A DNA stretch of 64,000 nt from Geoanaerobacter sp964528055. Lineage in GTDB: Bacteria; Desulfobacterota; Desulfuromonadia; Geobacterales; DSM-12255. The notes beneath the pieces are model-generated. The model saw only the letters and a list, made by a program, of their open reading frames with translations, was not told where the DNA came from and ran no database searches. This document shows positions 7,386 through 15,886 of this stretch, one piece after another. The first letter of the stretch is position 1; each line of letters begins with the position of its first letter. The position numbers and the translations under genes were made by a program. The stretch covers positions 124,001 to 188,000 of the forward strand of contig CAZGQM010000005.1 of the NCBI GenBank assembly GCA_964528055.1, written 5' to 3'.

Positions 7386-9095
7386 ATGCGATATTCTCAA
7401 TACTTTATACCAACGGTTAAAGAAACCCCTGCTGATGCGGAGGTGATCTCCCACCAGCTGATGCTGCGGGCCGGGATGATCAGGAAGCTGGCAGCAGGTA
7501 TCTACAACTACCTGCCGCTGGGGCTACGCTCCATCAGAAAGGTCGAGCAGATTGTTCGCGAGGAGATGAACCGGGCCGGTGCCATAGAGATCCTGATGCC
7601 GATGGTGACCCCCTCGGAATTATGGCAGGAGTCCGGCCGCTGGGAGTTTTACGGCAAGGAGCTGCTCCGTTTCAAGGATCGAAAAGATGGCGAGTTCTGC
7701 CTCGGACCGACCCATGAAGAGGTGGTGACCGACATCGTCCGTCGCGAGATACGAAGCTACCGTCAGCTCCCCATAAACCTCTACCAGATCCAGACCAAGT
7801 TCCGTGACGAGATTCGCCCCCGCTTCGGCTTGATGCGAGGTCGCGAGTTTATCATGAAGGATGCCTACTCATTTGATCTGGACAGCGAAGCAGCAGACCT
7901 CTCGTACGACAAGATGTACCAGGCCTATCGCCGTATTTTCGAGCGCTGCGGACTCAATTTCCGTGCTGTCGAGGCAGACACGGGGAGCATCGGCGGATCA
8001 TTCTCTCATGAGTTCATGGTTTTGGCCGATTCTGGCGAGGATGCCATTCTCTCCTGCAGTGCCTGTGACTATGCCGCAAATGTGGAAAAGGCAGAGTCCC
8101 GCCCGGTTGCCGCAGTCGAGTGTTGTCAGAAGGATCTCGAAAAGGTGTCAACCCCTGAACAGCGGACCATCGAAGAGGTGGCTGGTTTCCTTGGAATACC
8201 GTCGTCCGAAACGGTCAAGGCCCTGGTGCTGGTGGCAGACGGCAAACCCCTGATGGCACTGGTTCGAGGCGACCACGAGCTGAACGAGATCAAGCTGAAG
8301 AACTTCCTGGGTGCTACCGACCTTGAGATGGCATGCGACGACGTTTATGAGAAGGTAAGCGGAGGCCCTGTAGGTTTTGCAGGGCCTGTCGGCATAAAAG
8401 CCTGGATCATTGCCGACCAGTCGCTGAAGGGGATCAGTAATTTTGTGACGGGCGGTAATGCAAAGGATCTTCATCTGCGCAATGTGAACCTTGGGCGTGA
8501 CTTCACGGTGAGCTCCTTCGCAGATATACGGACCATAGTCCAGGGGGATGCCTGTCCTCGCTGCAGCGACGGCACGATGGAGGTCTGGCGTGGCATAGAG
8601 GTAGGGCATGTATTCAAACTCGGCACCAAATATTCAAAATCACTGAAGTCCACCTACCTGGATGCCGATGGCAAGGAGCAGACCATGTTCATGGGATGTT
8701 ACGGTATCGGTGTCAGTCGAACCGTAGCTGCCTGCATCGAACAGAACCACGATGAAAACGGGATCATCTTCCCGCTTCCCATTGCACCGTTCCACTGCAT
8801 TGTTTCCGCGCTCAGCGTAAAGGATGAGCCGGTGGTAAAGGCTGCAGAGGATATCTATTCAAGGCTCGCGTCTAAAGGTGTGGAAGTCATCCTAGACGAC
8901 CGTGACGAGCGCCCCGGGTTCAAGTTCAAGGATGCCGACCTGATAGGTATCCCTCTAAGGATCGTGGTCGGTGCGAAACATCTTGTCGAAGGGAAGGTTG
9001 AGTTGAAGCATCGCCGAAGCGGCGAAGTGGAACTGATTACCATCGATGAGGCTGTAACAAAGGTGCAGATGCTTGTTGCGGAGGCGTTGGCATGA
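7386..9095 (+). CDS. proS: Prolyl-tRNA synthetase
   Basis: 569 residues, bacterial type ProS. The start is taken at ATG 7386, with GAGGT five bases upstream; an ATG at 7374 in frame is less likely because family members begin MRYSQYFIPT. Class II motifs are visible (PRFGLMRGREFIMKDAYSF for motif 2 and GCYGIGVSRT for motif 3), with the INS editing insertion between them at about residues 225-385 and an anticodon-binding C-terminal domain. It charges tRNA-Pro. The gene overlaps pyrF by four bases (ATGA). Confidence 0.97.
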   Translation: MRYSQYFIPTVKETPADAEVISHQLMLRAGMIRKLAAGIYNYLPLGLRSIRKVEQIVREEMNRAGAIEILMPMVTPSELWQESGRWEFYGKELLRFKDRKDGEFCLGPTHEEVVTDIVRREIRSYRQLPINLYQIQTKFRDEIRPRFGLMRGREFIMKDAYSFDLDSEAADLSYDKMYQAYRRIFERCGLNFRAVEADTGSIGGSFSHEFMVLADSGEDAILSCSACDYAANVEKAESRPVAAVECCQKDLEKVSTPEQRTIEEVAGFLGIPSSETVKALVLVADGKPLMALVRGDHELNEIKLKNFLGATDLEMACDDVYEKVSGGPVGFAGPVGIKAWIIADQSLKGISNFVTGGNAKDLHLRNVNLGRDFTVSSFADIRTIVQGDACPRCSDGTMEVWRGIEVGHVFKLGTKYSKSLKSTYLDADGKEQTMFMGCYGIGVSRTVAACIEQNHDENGIIFPLPIAPFHCIVSALSVKDEPVVKAAEDIYSRLASKGVEVILDDRDERPGFKFKDADLIGIPLRIVVGAKHLVEGKVELKHRRSGEVELITIDEAVTKVQMLVAEALA

Positions 9096-9814
9096 CTAGA
9101 GAGCAAGCTCGAAACAAGATAATTTTTGCCCTTGATGTACCCGGAATGACGGAGGTGCATCACTGGGCCAGGCTGCTCTCTCCGCATGTCGGGATGTTCA
9201 AGATCGGAAAGCAGCTCTTCACAGCCACCGGACCCGAAGCGGTGCACGCCATACGGGAGTCGGGGGGAGAGGTCTTTCTCGATCTCAAGTATCATGATAT
9301 CCCGAACACGGTGGCAATGGCGTCGTTGGAAGCGGCGCGTATGGGGGTCAAACTTTTCAACCTCCATGCACTTGGTGGCTATGAGATGATGGCAACTACC
9401 ATGGATACGCTTGGGCGCGAATTCAGTGGACGGCCACGAGCCAAGGTGCTGGCAGTTACGGTATTGACCTCATCCACCCGCGAGACGCTTTTGGAGATCG
9501 GCATCGATGCTTCCGTTGAAGAGCAGGTGCTGAAGCTTGCCCTTCTGGCCAAGCGTGCAGGTGTGGACGGTGTGGTAGCATCCCCTCGCGAGGTCACTCT
9601 TATCAGAGAGGCGTGCGGCAGCGATTTTCTCGTTGTTACACCTGGGGTTCGACCTCCGTTTGCTTCTGTAGACGATCAGAAGCGGATCATGACACCACGC
9701 GAGGCAGTGGCAGCAGGGGCCGACTATCTGGTGATCGGCAGACCTATCACTGCTGCTCCGGATCCGGTACAGGCTTGTGAGCTGATCATTGACGAGATAG
9801 TTGGTAAAGCTTGA
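9092..9814 (+). CDS. pyrF: Orotidine-5'-phosphate decarboxylase
   Basis: 240 residues, normal length for the type I enzyme. It catalyses the last step of UMP synthesis. The catalytic D64-x-K66-x2-D69 (DLKYHD) is present, and so is the C-terminal phosphate-binding part VIGRPI. The gene overlaps proS by ATGA and is followed by rlmB after 30 bases, so it is transcribed apart from the pyr operon at 31125, where the PyrR-type leader lies. Confidence 0.97.
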   Translation: MTREQARNKIIFALDVPGMTEVHHWARLLSPHVGMFKIGKQLFTATGPEAVHAIRESGGEVFLDLKYHDIPNTVAMASLEAARMGVKLFNLHALGGYEMMATTMDTLGREFSGRPRAKVLAVTVLTSSTRETLLEIGIDASVEEQVLKLALLAKRAGVDGVVASPREVTLIREACGSDFLVVTPGVRPPFASVDDQKRIMTPREAVAAGADYLVIGRPITAAPDPVQACELIIDEIVGKA

Positions 9815-9844
9815 TGGTAAAAGTATTTCAGAGGGTGGTGAGAA

Positions 9845-10582
9845 GTGTCTGACGATATTGTGTATGGAATGAATCCTGTTAAGGAGGCGCTTCGCGGCAA
9901 GCGAAAGGCCTCTGAACTTTTTGTGGCAGGGCTGGTGAACGACAGACGTCTGGCAAAGCTCGTTGAGCTGGCTGCTGAACAGGGAGTGCCGGTACGTCAC
10001 CGACAGAAACAGGATATTTCAAGGCTTGCCGGAACTGATCACCATCAGGGTGTGGCGCTTCGGGTTGAGCCTTTTCCTTATGCGGAACTGGACGACATGC
10101 TGGCTGCTATGGCCGATACAGGGCAAGGGCTCCTGCTTCTGCTTGATTCCGTGCAGGACCCAGCCAATCTCGGAGCGTTGGTAAGAAGCGCGGCCTGTGG
10201 CGGTGCCATCGGAGTCGTCATCACTAAGGACCGTTCGGTCGGCGTCACCCCCGCCGTGGAGAGGGTCTCAGCCGGTGCTGTGGAGACCGTTCCCATTGCG
10301 CAGGTTACCAACCTCGTCCAGGCAATTGATCAGATTAAGGGAGCGGGATTCTGGACATATGGCCTGGTGCAAGACTCCTCAACAAGCATCTATCAACAGG
10401 ACCTTTGCGGAAAAGTTGCGCTGGTGGTTGGAAACGAGGGGGACGGAATCAGGCCGCTTGTGCAAAAAAGCTGCGATCTTCTTCTCACCATTCCTCTCCT
10501 CGGGGGGGTCGGCTCTCTGAATGCCGCAACTGCAGGGAGTATAGCCATCTTTGAGGCGGTTCGACAACGTCTTCAGAAATGA
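9845..10582 (+). CDS. rlmB: 23S rRNA (guanosine-2'-O-)-methyltransferase RlmB / SpoU family
   Basis: 245 residues. An N-terminal substrate-binding domain (YGMNPVKEALRGKRKASELFV) is followed by a SpoU knot domain with the three motifs DSVQDPANLGALVRSA, GNEGDGI and IPLLGGVGSLNAATAGSIA. RlmB methylates G2251 of 23S rRNA. Length and domain pair fit RlmB rather than TrmH, but related SpoU proteins cannot be fully ruled out. It is the third gene of the proS unit. Confidence 0.9.
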   Translation: MSDDIVYGMNPVKEALRGKRKASELFVAGLVNDRRLAKLVELAAEQGVPVRHRQKQDISRLAGTDHHQGVALRVEPFPYAELDDMLAAMADTGQGLLLLLDSVQDPANLGALVRSAACGGAIGVVITKDRSVGVTPAVERVSAGAVETVPIAQVTNLVQAIDQIKGAGFWTYGLVQDSSTSIYQQDLCGKVALVVGNEGDGIRPLVQKSCDLLLTIPLLGGVGSLNAATAGSIAIFEAVRQRLQK

Positions 10583-10670
10583 TAATTGCCGTCGAAATTC
10601 AAGTGACTGCTTGCAAAACATTAATGATTGTATTAGCATTACAAGGTTTTTTAGTCACAGGAGGTGCCTT

Positions 10671-11006
10671 ATGATTGAGTCGAACGACATCCCCAGAGAT
10701 ATGGAAGTCATCGACGCCATCTTGTCCAAGACACTTAAAAGCGGTTTCGTGGTTGAGGTTAAGCTGGTGAAAAGGCCTCGGCAGTACGAAGCTGCTCTGT
10801 TTATCAATGACAAGTACAAGCCTGGTCCTCCTCTCCCCAGAGCAATGGAGACGCCGGTTGGTGAAGCCACCCACTGGATGGGCATTCGTCCAAAGGTTGG
10901 CTTTACCTCTGAGGAGGCTGATCAGATACTTGACGAAGTAAGCGGCCAGAATGTCCTCCACCGTATTAAGATGGTGGACAACTGGGGCGTCCAGGATGAC
11001 GAATAA
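10671..11006 (+). CDS. Conserved hypothetical protein, 111 residues
   Basis: Start ATG 10671 with a full AGGAGGT at 10659-10665. The product is a soluble acidic protein without signal or membrane segments. The middle part (KRPRQYEAALFINDKYKPGPPLPR) and the end (IRPKVGFTSEEADQILDEV) look like an ordinary folded domain, and the strong ribosome site supports expression. No motif that names a function was recognised. It sits between rlmB and hisI on the same strand with 88 bases to rlmB. A role cannot be inferred from position. Confidence 0.75.
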   Translation: MIESNDIPRDMEVIDAILSKTLKSGFVVEVKLVKRPRQYEAALFINDKYKPGPPLPRAMETPVGEATHWMGIRPKVGFTSEEADQILDEVSGQNVLHRIKMVDNWGVQDDE

Positions 11007-11124
11007 ATTCCAATTTAATATCAAGGATTGAGGCGATGACGGCGTACAGGTAGTACCTAGAGAACCGAAGTTGGGGTGAACGCGGGTAGCGCCTTGATTT
11101 TGATTTTGAAAAGGAGAATTGGCG

Positions 11125-11502
11125 ATGATATCCATCGATTTCACAAAGATGAACGGCCTGATTCCAGCCATCATCCAGGATCATGAGACCGGAGAAGTGT
11201 TGATGGTCGCTTTCATGGATGAAAAGACGCTGAATCTGACACTTGAAACCGGTAAGACATGGTTTTTCAGTCGGACCAGGAATAAGTACTGGATGAAGGG
11301 GGAGGAGTCCGGAAATACTCAGGATGTAGTTGAGGCCTACACGGATTGTGATGCAGACTCTGTGGTGATCCGGGTAAGGCAGAATGGTCCGGCCGCCTGC
11401 CATACCGGCAATCGGAGCTGTTTTTACGTAAAATGGGAGAACGGACAATGGGTGGAGCATTCAAATCCACTCTTTGACCCCAAGGAGGTTTATAAGAAGT
11501 GA
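11125..11502 (+). CDS. hisI: Phosphoribosyl-AMP cyclohydrolase
   Basis: 125 residues, a stand-alone HisI without the HisE part. Start at ATG 11125, eight bases after AAGGAG; an in-frame TTG at 11119 is less likely. The zinc-binding pattern is visible: YTDCDADSV with D-x-D near residue 75, and the cysteines in AACHTGNRSCFY. It opens the ring of PR-AMP in the third step of histidine synthesis. The stop overlaps the hisG start by GTGA, so the two are coupled. Confidence 0.95.
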   Translation: MISIDFTKMNGLIPAIIQDHETGEVLMVAFMDEKTLNLTLETGKTWFFSRTRNKYWMKGEESGNTQDVVEAYTDCDADSVVIRVRQNGPAACHTGNRSCFYVKWENGQWVEHSNPLFDPKEVYKK

Positions 11503-12374
11503 GCACTATCCTTCAGTTAGGTATCCCCAAGGGGAGCCTTGAAAATGCAACGGTAGATCTGTTCAGGAAGGCCGGCTGGCAGATCACTATTTCGTCGCGT
11601 AGCTACTTTCCTGCTGTTGACGACAACGAAATGAACTGCAAACTAATCCGCCCGCAGGAGATGGGAAAGTATGTGGAGCGCGGCACAATAGATGCCGGTA
11701 TTGCCGGTCGAGATTGGGTTCGGGAGAATGATTCCGACGTTGTTGAAGTCTGCGAGATGGTATACTCAAAGGTTTCACGCAGACCGGCCCGCTGGGTGCT
11801 CGTGGTGACCAAGGAGTCAAAGGTTCAGAAGCCTGAAGATCTGCATGGCGCAACCATCTCCACCGAGTTGGTGGAGTTCACCAAGCGCTATTTTGCCGAA
11901 CGCAACATCCCGGTCAGTGTCGAGTTTTCCTGGGGCGCAACTGAGGCCAAGGTTGTTGATGGACTTTGTGACGCAATTGTCGAAGTGACGGAGACCGGTT
12001 CAACCATAAAAGCCAACGGCCTGCGGATAGTCTGCGACATGATGGAATCGGTACCGGTCCTGGTGGTCAACAAGGCTGCATGGGCCGACCCATGGAAGAG
12101 GGGAAAAATCGAGACTATCGCTACTCTTCTTAAATCTGCCCTTGCTGCCGAAGGAATGGTTGGCCTTAAGATGAATGCCCCTGGAGACCGAGCAGACTCC
12201 ATAATCAAGGTTCTGCCGAGCCTGAACAACCCCACCGTGGCTCATCTCTATAATTCCGACTGGGTCTCTATCGAGAGCATCCTGCCTGAGAAGGATGTTC
12301 GCCGGATAGTCCCGGAGCTTCTCAAGCTAGGTGCTCAGGGGATTGTTGAGTATCCTCTCAATAAAATCATCTAG
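11499..12374 (+). CDS. hisG: ATP phosphoribosyltransferase, long form
   Basis: 291 residues, the length of the long HisG form, which has a C-terminal ACT-like regulatory domain and does not need HisZ. The start is GTG 11499 with AAGGAGG at 11482-11488. The enzyme commits PRPP and ATP to histidine synthesis. The PRPP-binding region EVTETGSTIKANGLRI is visible. The last 75 residues (from about GLKMNAPGDRADSIIKVLPS) would form the regulatory domain for histidine feedback. Only hisI and hisG of the pathway lie here. Confidence 0.95.
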   Translation: MSTILQLGIPKGSLENATVDLFRKAGWQITISSRSYFPAVDDNEMNCKLIRPQEMGKYVERGTIDAGIAGRDWVRENDSDVVEVCEMVYSKVSRRPARWVLVVTKESKVQKPEDLHGATISTELVEFTKRYFAERNIPVSVEFSWGATEAKVVDGLCDAIVEVTETGSTIKANGLRIVCDMMESVPVLVVNKAAWADPWKRGKIETIATLLKSALAAEGMVGLKMNAPGDRADSIIKVLPSLNNPTVAHLYNSDWVSIESILPEKDVRRIVPELLKLGAQGIVEYPLNKII

Positions 12375-12405
12375 GGTAGGGTGGATAGAGTTTGCAGGCA
12401 AGGAA

Positions 12406-12442
12406 ATAGGGATAGCATGGCGGCGATGCTATCCCTATGTTT
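12406..12442. terminator. Intrinsic terminator between hisG and the MucR-type gene
   Basis: A perfect 13-bp stem: ATAGGGATAGCAT (12406-12418) and ATGCTATCCCTAT (12426-12438), loop of 7. It lies between converging genes and the T-rich flank is short, so it may serve both strands. Confidence 0.7.
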
Positions 12443-12501
12443 ATACAGAGTTAAGCTGTTGCCGGGATGAACGGATACATCTTTTCTGGTCGACGGAGCA
12501 T

Positions 12502-13023
12502 TCAGGCTTTTTTTGCTTTTGGACTCTTTGCGTTAGTTGCTTTGGGAACTGCCTTAGGAGCTACTTTTACAGCTGAATCCTTGGGTGGTTTTGTCGATTT
12601 GCCTGCGCGTACTGCCCGCGCTTTAGCAAGGTTATCAGCTAGCCCGCGCTCATTGGCCATTTTACGCCGGGCTTCAGAGAAGTTTTTAGCTGTGAGGGAC
12701 TGGCTGCTGGGTATGCCGAATTGCTTGCGATAGTCACGCGGTTTCATTTCATGAACGGTTGAAAGGTGGCGGGTAAGTGCCTTCATTCCTGACTTGCCGC
12801 AGATCATGCAGATAACCTGATCTGCCTGAAACGCCTTTTTAAGGGATATTGTGGGGGCTTTTGACTCTGTTGCCACTTCTCCTGACTGGATACCGGTATC
12901 GAGCTGCTGCAGTGATTTGTAAATCTTCTGGATCTGTTGAAGAAGTTCATCACCTGTCATTTCGTTCATGGATGCGTGCGCCGATACAATGCTTGCAGTA
13001 AGTTCCAACAGTGTCTGTGCCAT
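12502..13023 (-). CDS. MucR/Ros-type zinc-finger transcriptional regulator
   Basis: 173 residues. The N-terminal 60 residues are helical, like the oligomerisation part of MucR proteins. The zinc finger is C-x2-C-x10-H-x4-H in ICMICGKSGMKALTRHLSTVH, followed by KPRDYRKQFGIP, the usual Ros/MucR continuation. The last 45 residues are a Lys/Ala/Pro tail, histone-like, which is longer than in alphaproteobacterial MucR. GGAGGG precedes the ATG. MucR proteins bind AT-rich DNA and control exopolysaccharide, motility and surface genes. The exopolysaccharide block at 15887-23882 is nearby, but that link is inference. Confidence 0.85.
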   Translation of the reverse strand: MAQTLLELTASIVSAHASMNEMTGDELLQQIQKIYKSLQQLDTGIQSGEVATESKAPTISLKKAFQADQVICMICGKSGMKALTRHLSTVHEMKPRDYRKQFGIPSSQSLTAKNFSEARRKMANERGLADNLAKARAVRAGKSTKPPKDSAVKVAPKAVPKATNAKSPKAKKA

Positions 13024-13097
13024 GATCCCTCCGTTTGTTAGTAATATATTTTCTATTTAACGGCATATTTTTATAAAATCAAGCTATAAACTATTTT

Positions 13098-13141
13098 ATG
13101 TAACAGGTTATTCAGTGTGAAGTTTCTTGTGATTGTTACAT
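13098..13141. promoter_or_regulatory. Inverted repeat in the mucR-korD intergenic region
   Basis: ATGTAACA (13098-13105) and TGTTACAT (13134-13141), perfect 8-base arms 28 bases apart, between divergent genes. It could be an operator. The zinc-finger regulator next to it is a natural candidate, but this is inference. Confidence 0.4.
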
Positions 13142-13183
13142 GCAGGTATTTTTAAGACATTAACAACGTAGAGGAAGAGCAAT

Positions 13184-13387
13184 ATGCCAAGAATAGAAAT
13201 TGATCTGTCGAGATGCAAAGGATGCGGACTCTGCACAATAGTATGTTCCCACAAGATTGTGGTGATGAGCGACCAGGTCAATGCGTTAGGGCATCATCCT
13301 GCTTCAGCCCCGGACCAGAATAAGTGCACCGGTTGCGCTCTTTGTGCAGAGATATGCCCTGACGTGGCAATATCTGTTTTCAAATAA
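13184..13387 (+). CDS. korD: 2-oxoacid:ferredoxin oxidoreductase delta subunit (2[4Fe-4S] ferredoxin)
   Basis: 67 residues. It has two cluster motifs, CKGCGLCTIVCS and CTGCALCAEICP; the first lacks the usual proline after the last cysteine. It begins the korDABC set and should carry electrons from the TPP/Fe-S core to free ferredoxin. GAGGAAGAG precedes the ATG. The specificity for 2-oxoglutarate rather than branched-chain 2-oxoacids is inferred from the gene order seen in related genera. Confidence 0.9.
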   Translation: MPRIEIDLSRCKGCGLCTIVCSHKIVVMSDQVNALGHHPASAPDQNKCTGCALCAEICPDVAISVFK

Positions 13388-13468
13388 CGGCAGAGTATTG
13401 AGCCGTAATGATATTGCTTATCCCGGAAATAGTTCAGTTGTTACAATGCTTGAATATGGAGGCTGGTT

Positions 13469-14527
13469 GTGCAATCCCGTTTGTTCGTAAAAGGTAATGA
13501 AGCTGTGGCAATGGCAGCTATAGAAGCAGGATGTCGATGTTATTTCGGGTATCCGATAACCCCTCAGAGTGACATTCCAGAGTATCTGTCACGGGAACTC
13601 CCCAAGCTTGGTGGTGAGTTCATTCAGGCAGAAAGCGAGATCGCTGCCATCAATATGCTGCTCGGTGCTTCTGCAACCGGTGTGCGGGCGATGACCTCCT
13701 CCTCCGGTCCTGGCATATCTCTCAAGCAAGAGGGGATATCCTACATGGCAGGCTCCGAATTGCCGGGGGTTATTATCGATATCTGTCGCTCAGGCCCAGG
13801 TCTTGGAGGAATCGATGCGTCCCAGGCCGATTACTTCCAGGCTGTAAAGGGTGGAGGTCATGGAGGTTATCATATCATCGTCCTGGCCCCGGCTTCGGTA
13901 CAGGAGATGTACGATCTGACCCTGCTAGCATTTGATCTGGCCGATATATATCGCATGCCGGCAATGATCCTGGCAGATGCTGTAATAGGGCAGATGAAGG
14001 AGGCCATATACCCTCATGCAAGAGCTGATAAAGAGTTGCCGGCCAAAGATTGGGCTGTTCGTGGCCGGGTGGAAGGAGAGGCGCAACGGGTTGTCAAGTC
14101 TCTTTATCTTGGCGACGGTGAGATGGAGGCTTTTCATTGGCGCCTCCATGCTCGGTATCGGGAACTGGGCGATAGAGAGAGCCGTTGGGAGGAATTTGAG
14201 ACCTATGATGCCACTCTTGTTGTTACGGCTTTTGGCTCAGCTGCACGCATCGCAAAGTCTGCAGTCATGATGGCCCGCGAGTCCGGGATGAAGGTGGGAC
14301 TGTTGCGCCCCATCACATTGTTTCCTTTTCCAGCCAAGGCCTATGCAGAACTTACAAGGCGATGCAGAAAAATCCTCGACATCGAATTGAATACCGGCCA
14401 GATGATTGAGGACGTCCGTCTTTCAGTTCAAGAGGGGACTCAGACCGTCTTTTACGGACGCCCTCCGGGAGCAGGTTCTCTGCCGACCCCCGAGGAGCTT
14501 TTTGAACAGATAAAGGTTCACTACTGA
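13469..14527 (+). CDS. korA: 2-oxoacid:ferredoxin oxidoreductase alpha subunit
   Basis: 352 residues, start GTG 13469 after GGAGG. It has the pyrimidine-binding TPP domain (GYPITPQSDIPEYLSRELP with the ESEIAAINMLLGAS stretch) and the C-terminal transketolase-like domain (VGLLRPITLFPFP). With KorB it forms the core that oxidises a 2-oxoacid plus CoA to acyl-CoA, CO2 and reduced ferredoxin, reversibly, as part of the TCA cycle in these anaerobes. 2-Oxoglutarate is the most likely substrate, but a VOR-type enzyme has the same layout. Confidence 0.92.
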   Translation: MQSRLFVKGNEAVAMAAIEAGCRCYFGYPITPQSDIPEYLSRELPKLGGEFIQAESEIAAINMLLGASATGVRAMTSSSGPGISLKQEGISYMAGSELPGVIIDICRSGPGLGGIDASQADYFQAVKGGGHGGYHIIVLAPASVQEMYDLTLLAFDLADIYRMPAMILADAVIGQMKEAIYPHARADKELPAKDWAVRGRVEGEAQRVVKSLYLGDGEMEAFHWRLHARYRELGDRESRWEEFETYDATLVVTAFGSAARIAKSAVMMARESGMKVGLLRPITLFPFPAKAYAELTRRCRKILDIELNTGQMIEDVRLSVQEGTQTVFYGRPPGAGSLPTPEELFEQIKVHY

Positions 14528-14557
14528 TTCACATTTCACCTTTCACGAGGTCATTGT

Positions 14558-15301
14558 ATGCAACAGGTTTTCACGAGACCTGCAAGTCTCAAGGATTTGC
14601 AGACACACTTTTGCCCCGGCTGCCAGCACGGTACCATTCACCGGATGGTGGCTGAGGCCCTGGACTCTTACGACCTGAGGTCACGGACCATTGGCTGTGC
14701 ATCGGTCGGCTGCTCGGTATTCCTCTACGAATATTTCGATATTGACGTTGTCGAATCACCCCATGGAAGGGCCACTGCTGTAGCTACCGGTGTCAAACGT
14801 GCCCGTCCGGATTCTATCGTATTCACCTACCAGGGCGACGGGGACTTGGCAGCCATAGGGACATCCGAGATTATCCACGCAGCCAATCGTGGCGAGGATA
14901 TTACCGTCATCTTCGTCAATAACACCACATACGGGATGACCGGCGGTCAGATGGCACCCACGACTCTGGTTGGTCAGCGGACTTCCACCTCACCTTACGG
15001 GCGAAACGAGAAAAAGGATGGTGCTCCACTTAAGATGGCGGAACTGCTTTCCAATCTTGAAGGTGTTGCCTTTAGCGCCCGGGTAGCGGTGAACAGTCCG
15101 AAGAACCTCATTGACGCAAAGAAACAGATCAACAAGGCATTTCGGTATCAGGCAGAAGGGCTCGGGTTTTCGTTCATAGAGGCTCTTTCCGCCTGCCCGA
15201 CAAACTGGGGTATGAATCCTCTGCAGGCCAATGAGAGGGTCGCAAACGAGATAATCCCTTATTTCCCGCTGGGAGTTTTTAAGAATTCTGCAGAAATCTG
15301 A
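14558..15301 (+). CDS. korB: 2-oxoacid:ferredoxin oxidoreductase beta subunit
   Basis: 247 residues. TPP diphosphate-binding subunit: CPGCQHGTIHR near the N-terminus, GCASVGCSVF, the GDGD motif in YQGDGDLAAIGTSE, and NNTTYGMTGGQMAPTT, all standard for the family. The cysteines C-x2-C near residue 20 and the one near 195 are candidate [4Fe-4S] ligands. The gene stands 30 bases after korA; the gap contains short heptad-like TTTCAC repeats. Confidence 0.93.
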   Translation: MQQVFTRPASLKDLQTHFCPGCQHGTIHRMVAEALDSYDLRSRTIGCASVGCSVFLYEYFDIDVVESPHGRATAVATGVKRARPDSIVFTYQGDGDLAAIGTSEIIHAANRGEDITVIFVNNTTYGMTGGQMAPTTLVGQRTSTSPYGRNEKKDGAPLKMAELLSNLEGVAFSARVAVNSPKNLIDAKKQINKAFRYQAEGLGFSFIEALSACPTNWGMNPLQANERVANEIIPYFPLGVFKNSAEI

Positions 15302-15316
15302 AATGCGAGGTTCACA

Positions 15317-15859
15317 ATGCGTCACGATCTGTTTATTGCCGGTTTCGGCGGACAGGGGGTCCTTCTTGCCGGCAACCTGCTTTCATACGCAGCCATAAGA
15401 GAAGGGTATAACGTCTCTTTTTTTCCTGCCTACGGCGTTGAAAAACGCGGTGGTGCAGCCATGTGCACGGTTATCATAGCTGACGGCGAGGTCGGCTCTC
15501 CTGTAGTAGGGAACCCTTCAGTATCCATCCTTCTTAACCAGATATCCTTTGATAAATATGCCGGCAAGGTCGCTGCAGGTGGGATAGCCATTGTCAATTC
15601 ATCTGTAATAGACTCTTCAGAACTCAAAAGGGCTGATGTTGATCTCCTCCTCATTCCTATGAATGATATCGCCATCGAACTTGGTGACTTGAGAATGGTG
15701 AACATGGTTGCAGCCGGAGCCTACGCGGCAAAGACAAAGGCTTTATCACTTCAGTCCCTCTGCGAGGCATTGAAGGATGCACTCCCGGAGCGTAATCATC
15801 ACGTTATCCCGTCCAATATAAAGGCAATAGAAGCCGGAGCCGCACGTATATCCCGTTAA
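15317..15859 (+). CDS. korC: 2-oxoacid:ferredoxin oxidoreductase gamma subunit
   Basis: 180 residues. It is the gamma domain of the family: GFGGQGVLLAGNLLSYAA at the N-terminus, then YGVEKRGGAAMCTVIIAD and a C-terminal NHHVIPSNIKAIEAGA. It completes the four-gene set after korB with a 15-base gap. No terminator was seen between it and the YjbH-like gene 27 bases later, so some read-through is possible. Confidence 0.92.
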   Translation: MRHDLFIAGFGGQGVLLAGNLLSYAAIREGYNVSFFPAYGVEKRGGAAMCTVIIADGEVGSPVVGNPSVSILLNQISFDKYAGKVAAGGIAIVNSSVIDSSELKRADVDLLLIPMNDIAIELGDLRMVNMVAAGAYAAKTKALSLQSLCEALKDALPERNHHVIPSNIKAIEAGAARISR

Positions 15860-15886
15860 TACAAGACATATACCAGGAGATACTCG

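Noticed and set aside
14528..14546. TTCAC/TTTCAC words between korA and korB as a possible CRISPR-like or regulatory array
   Set aside because: Only three short, inexact units in a 30-base gap; too little for a repeat array.
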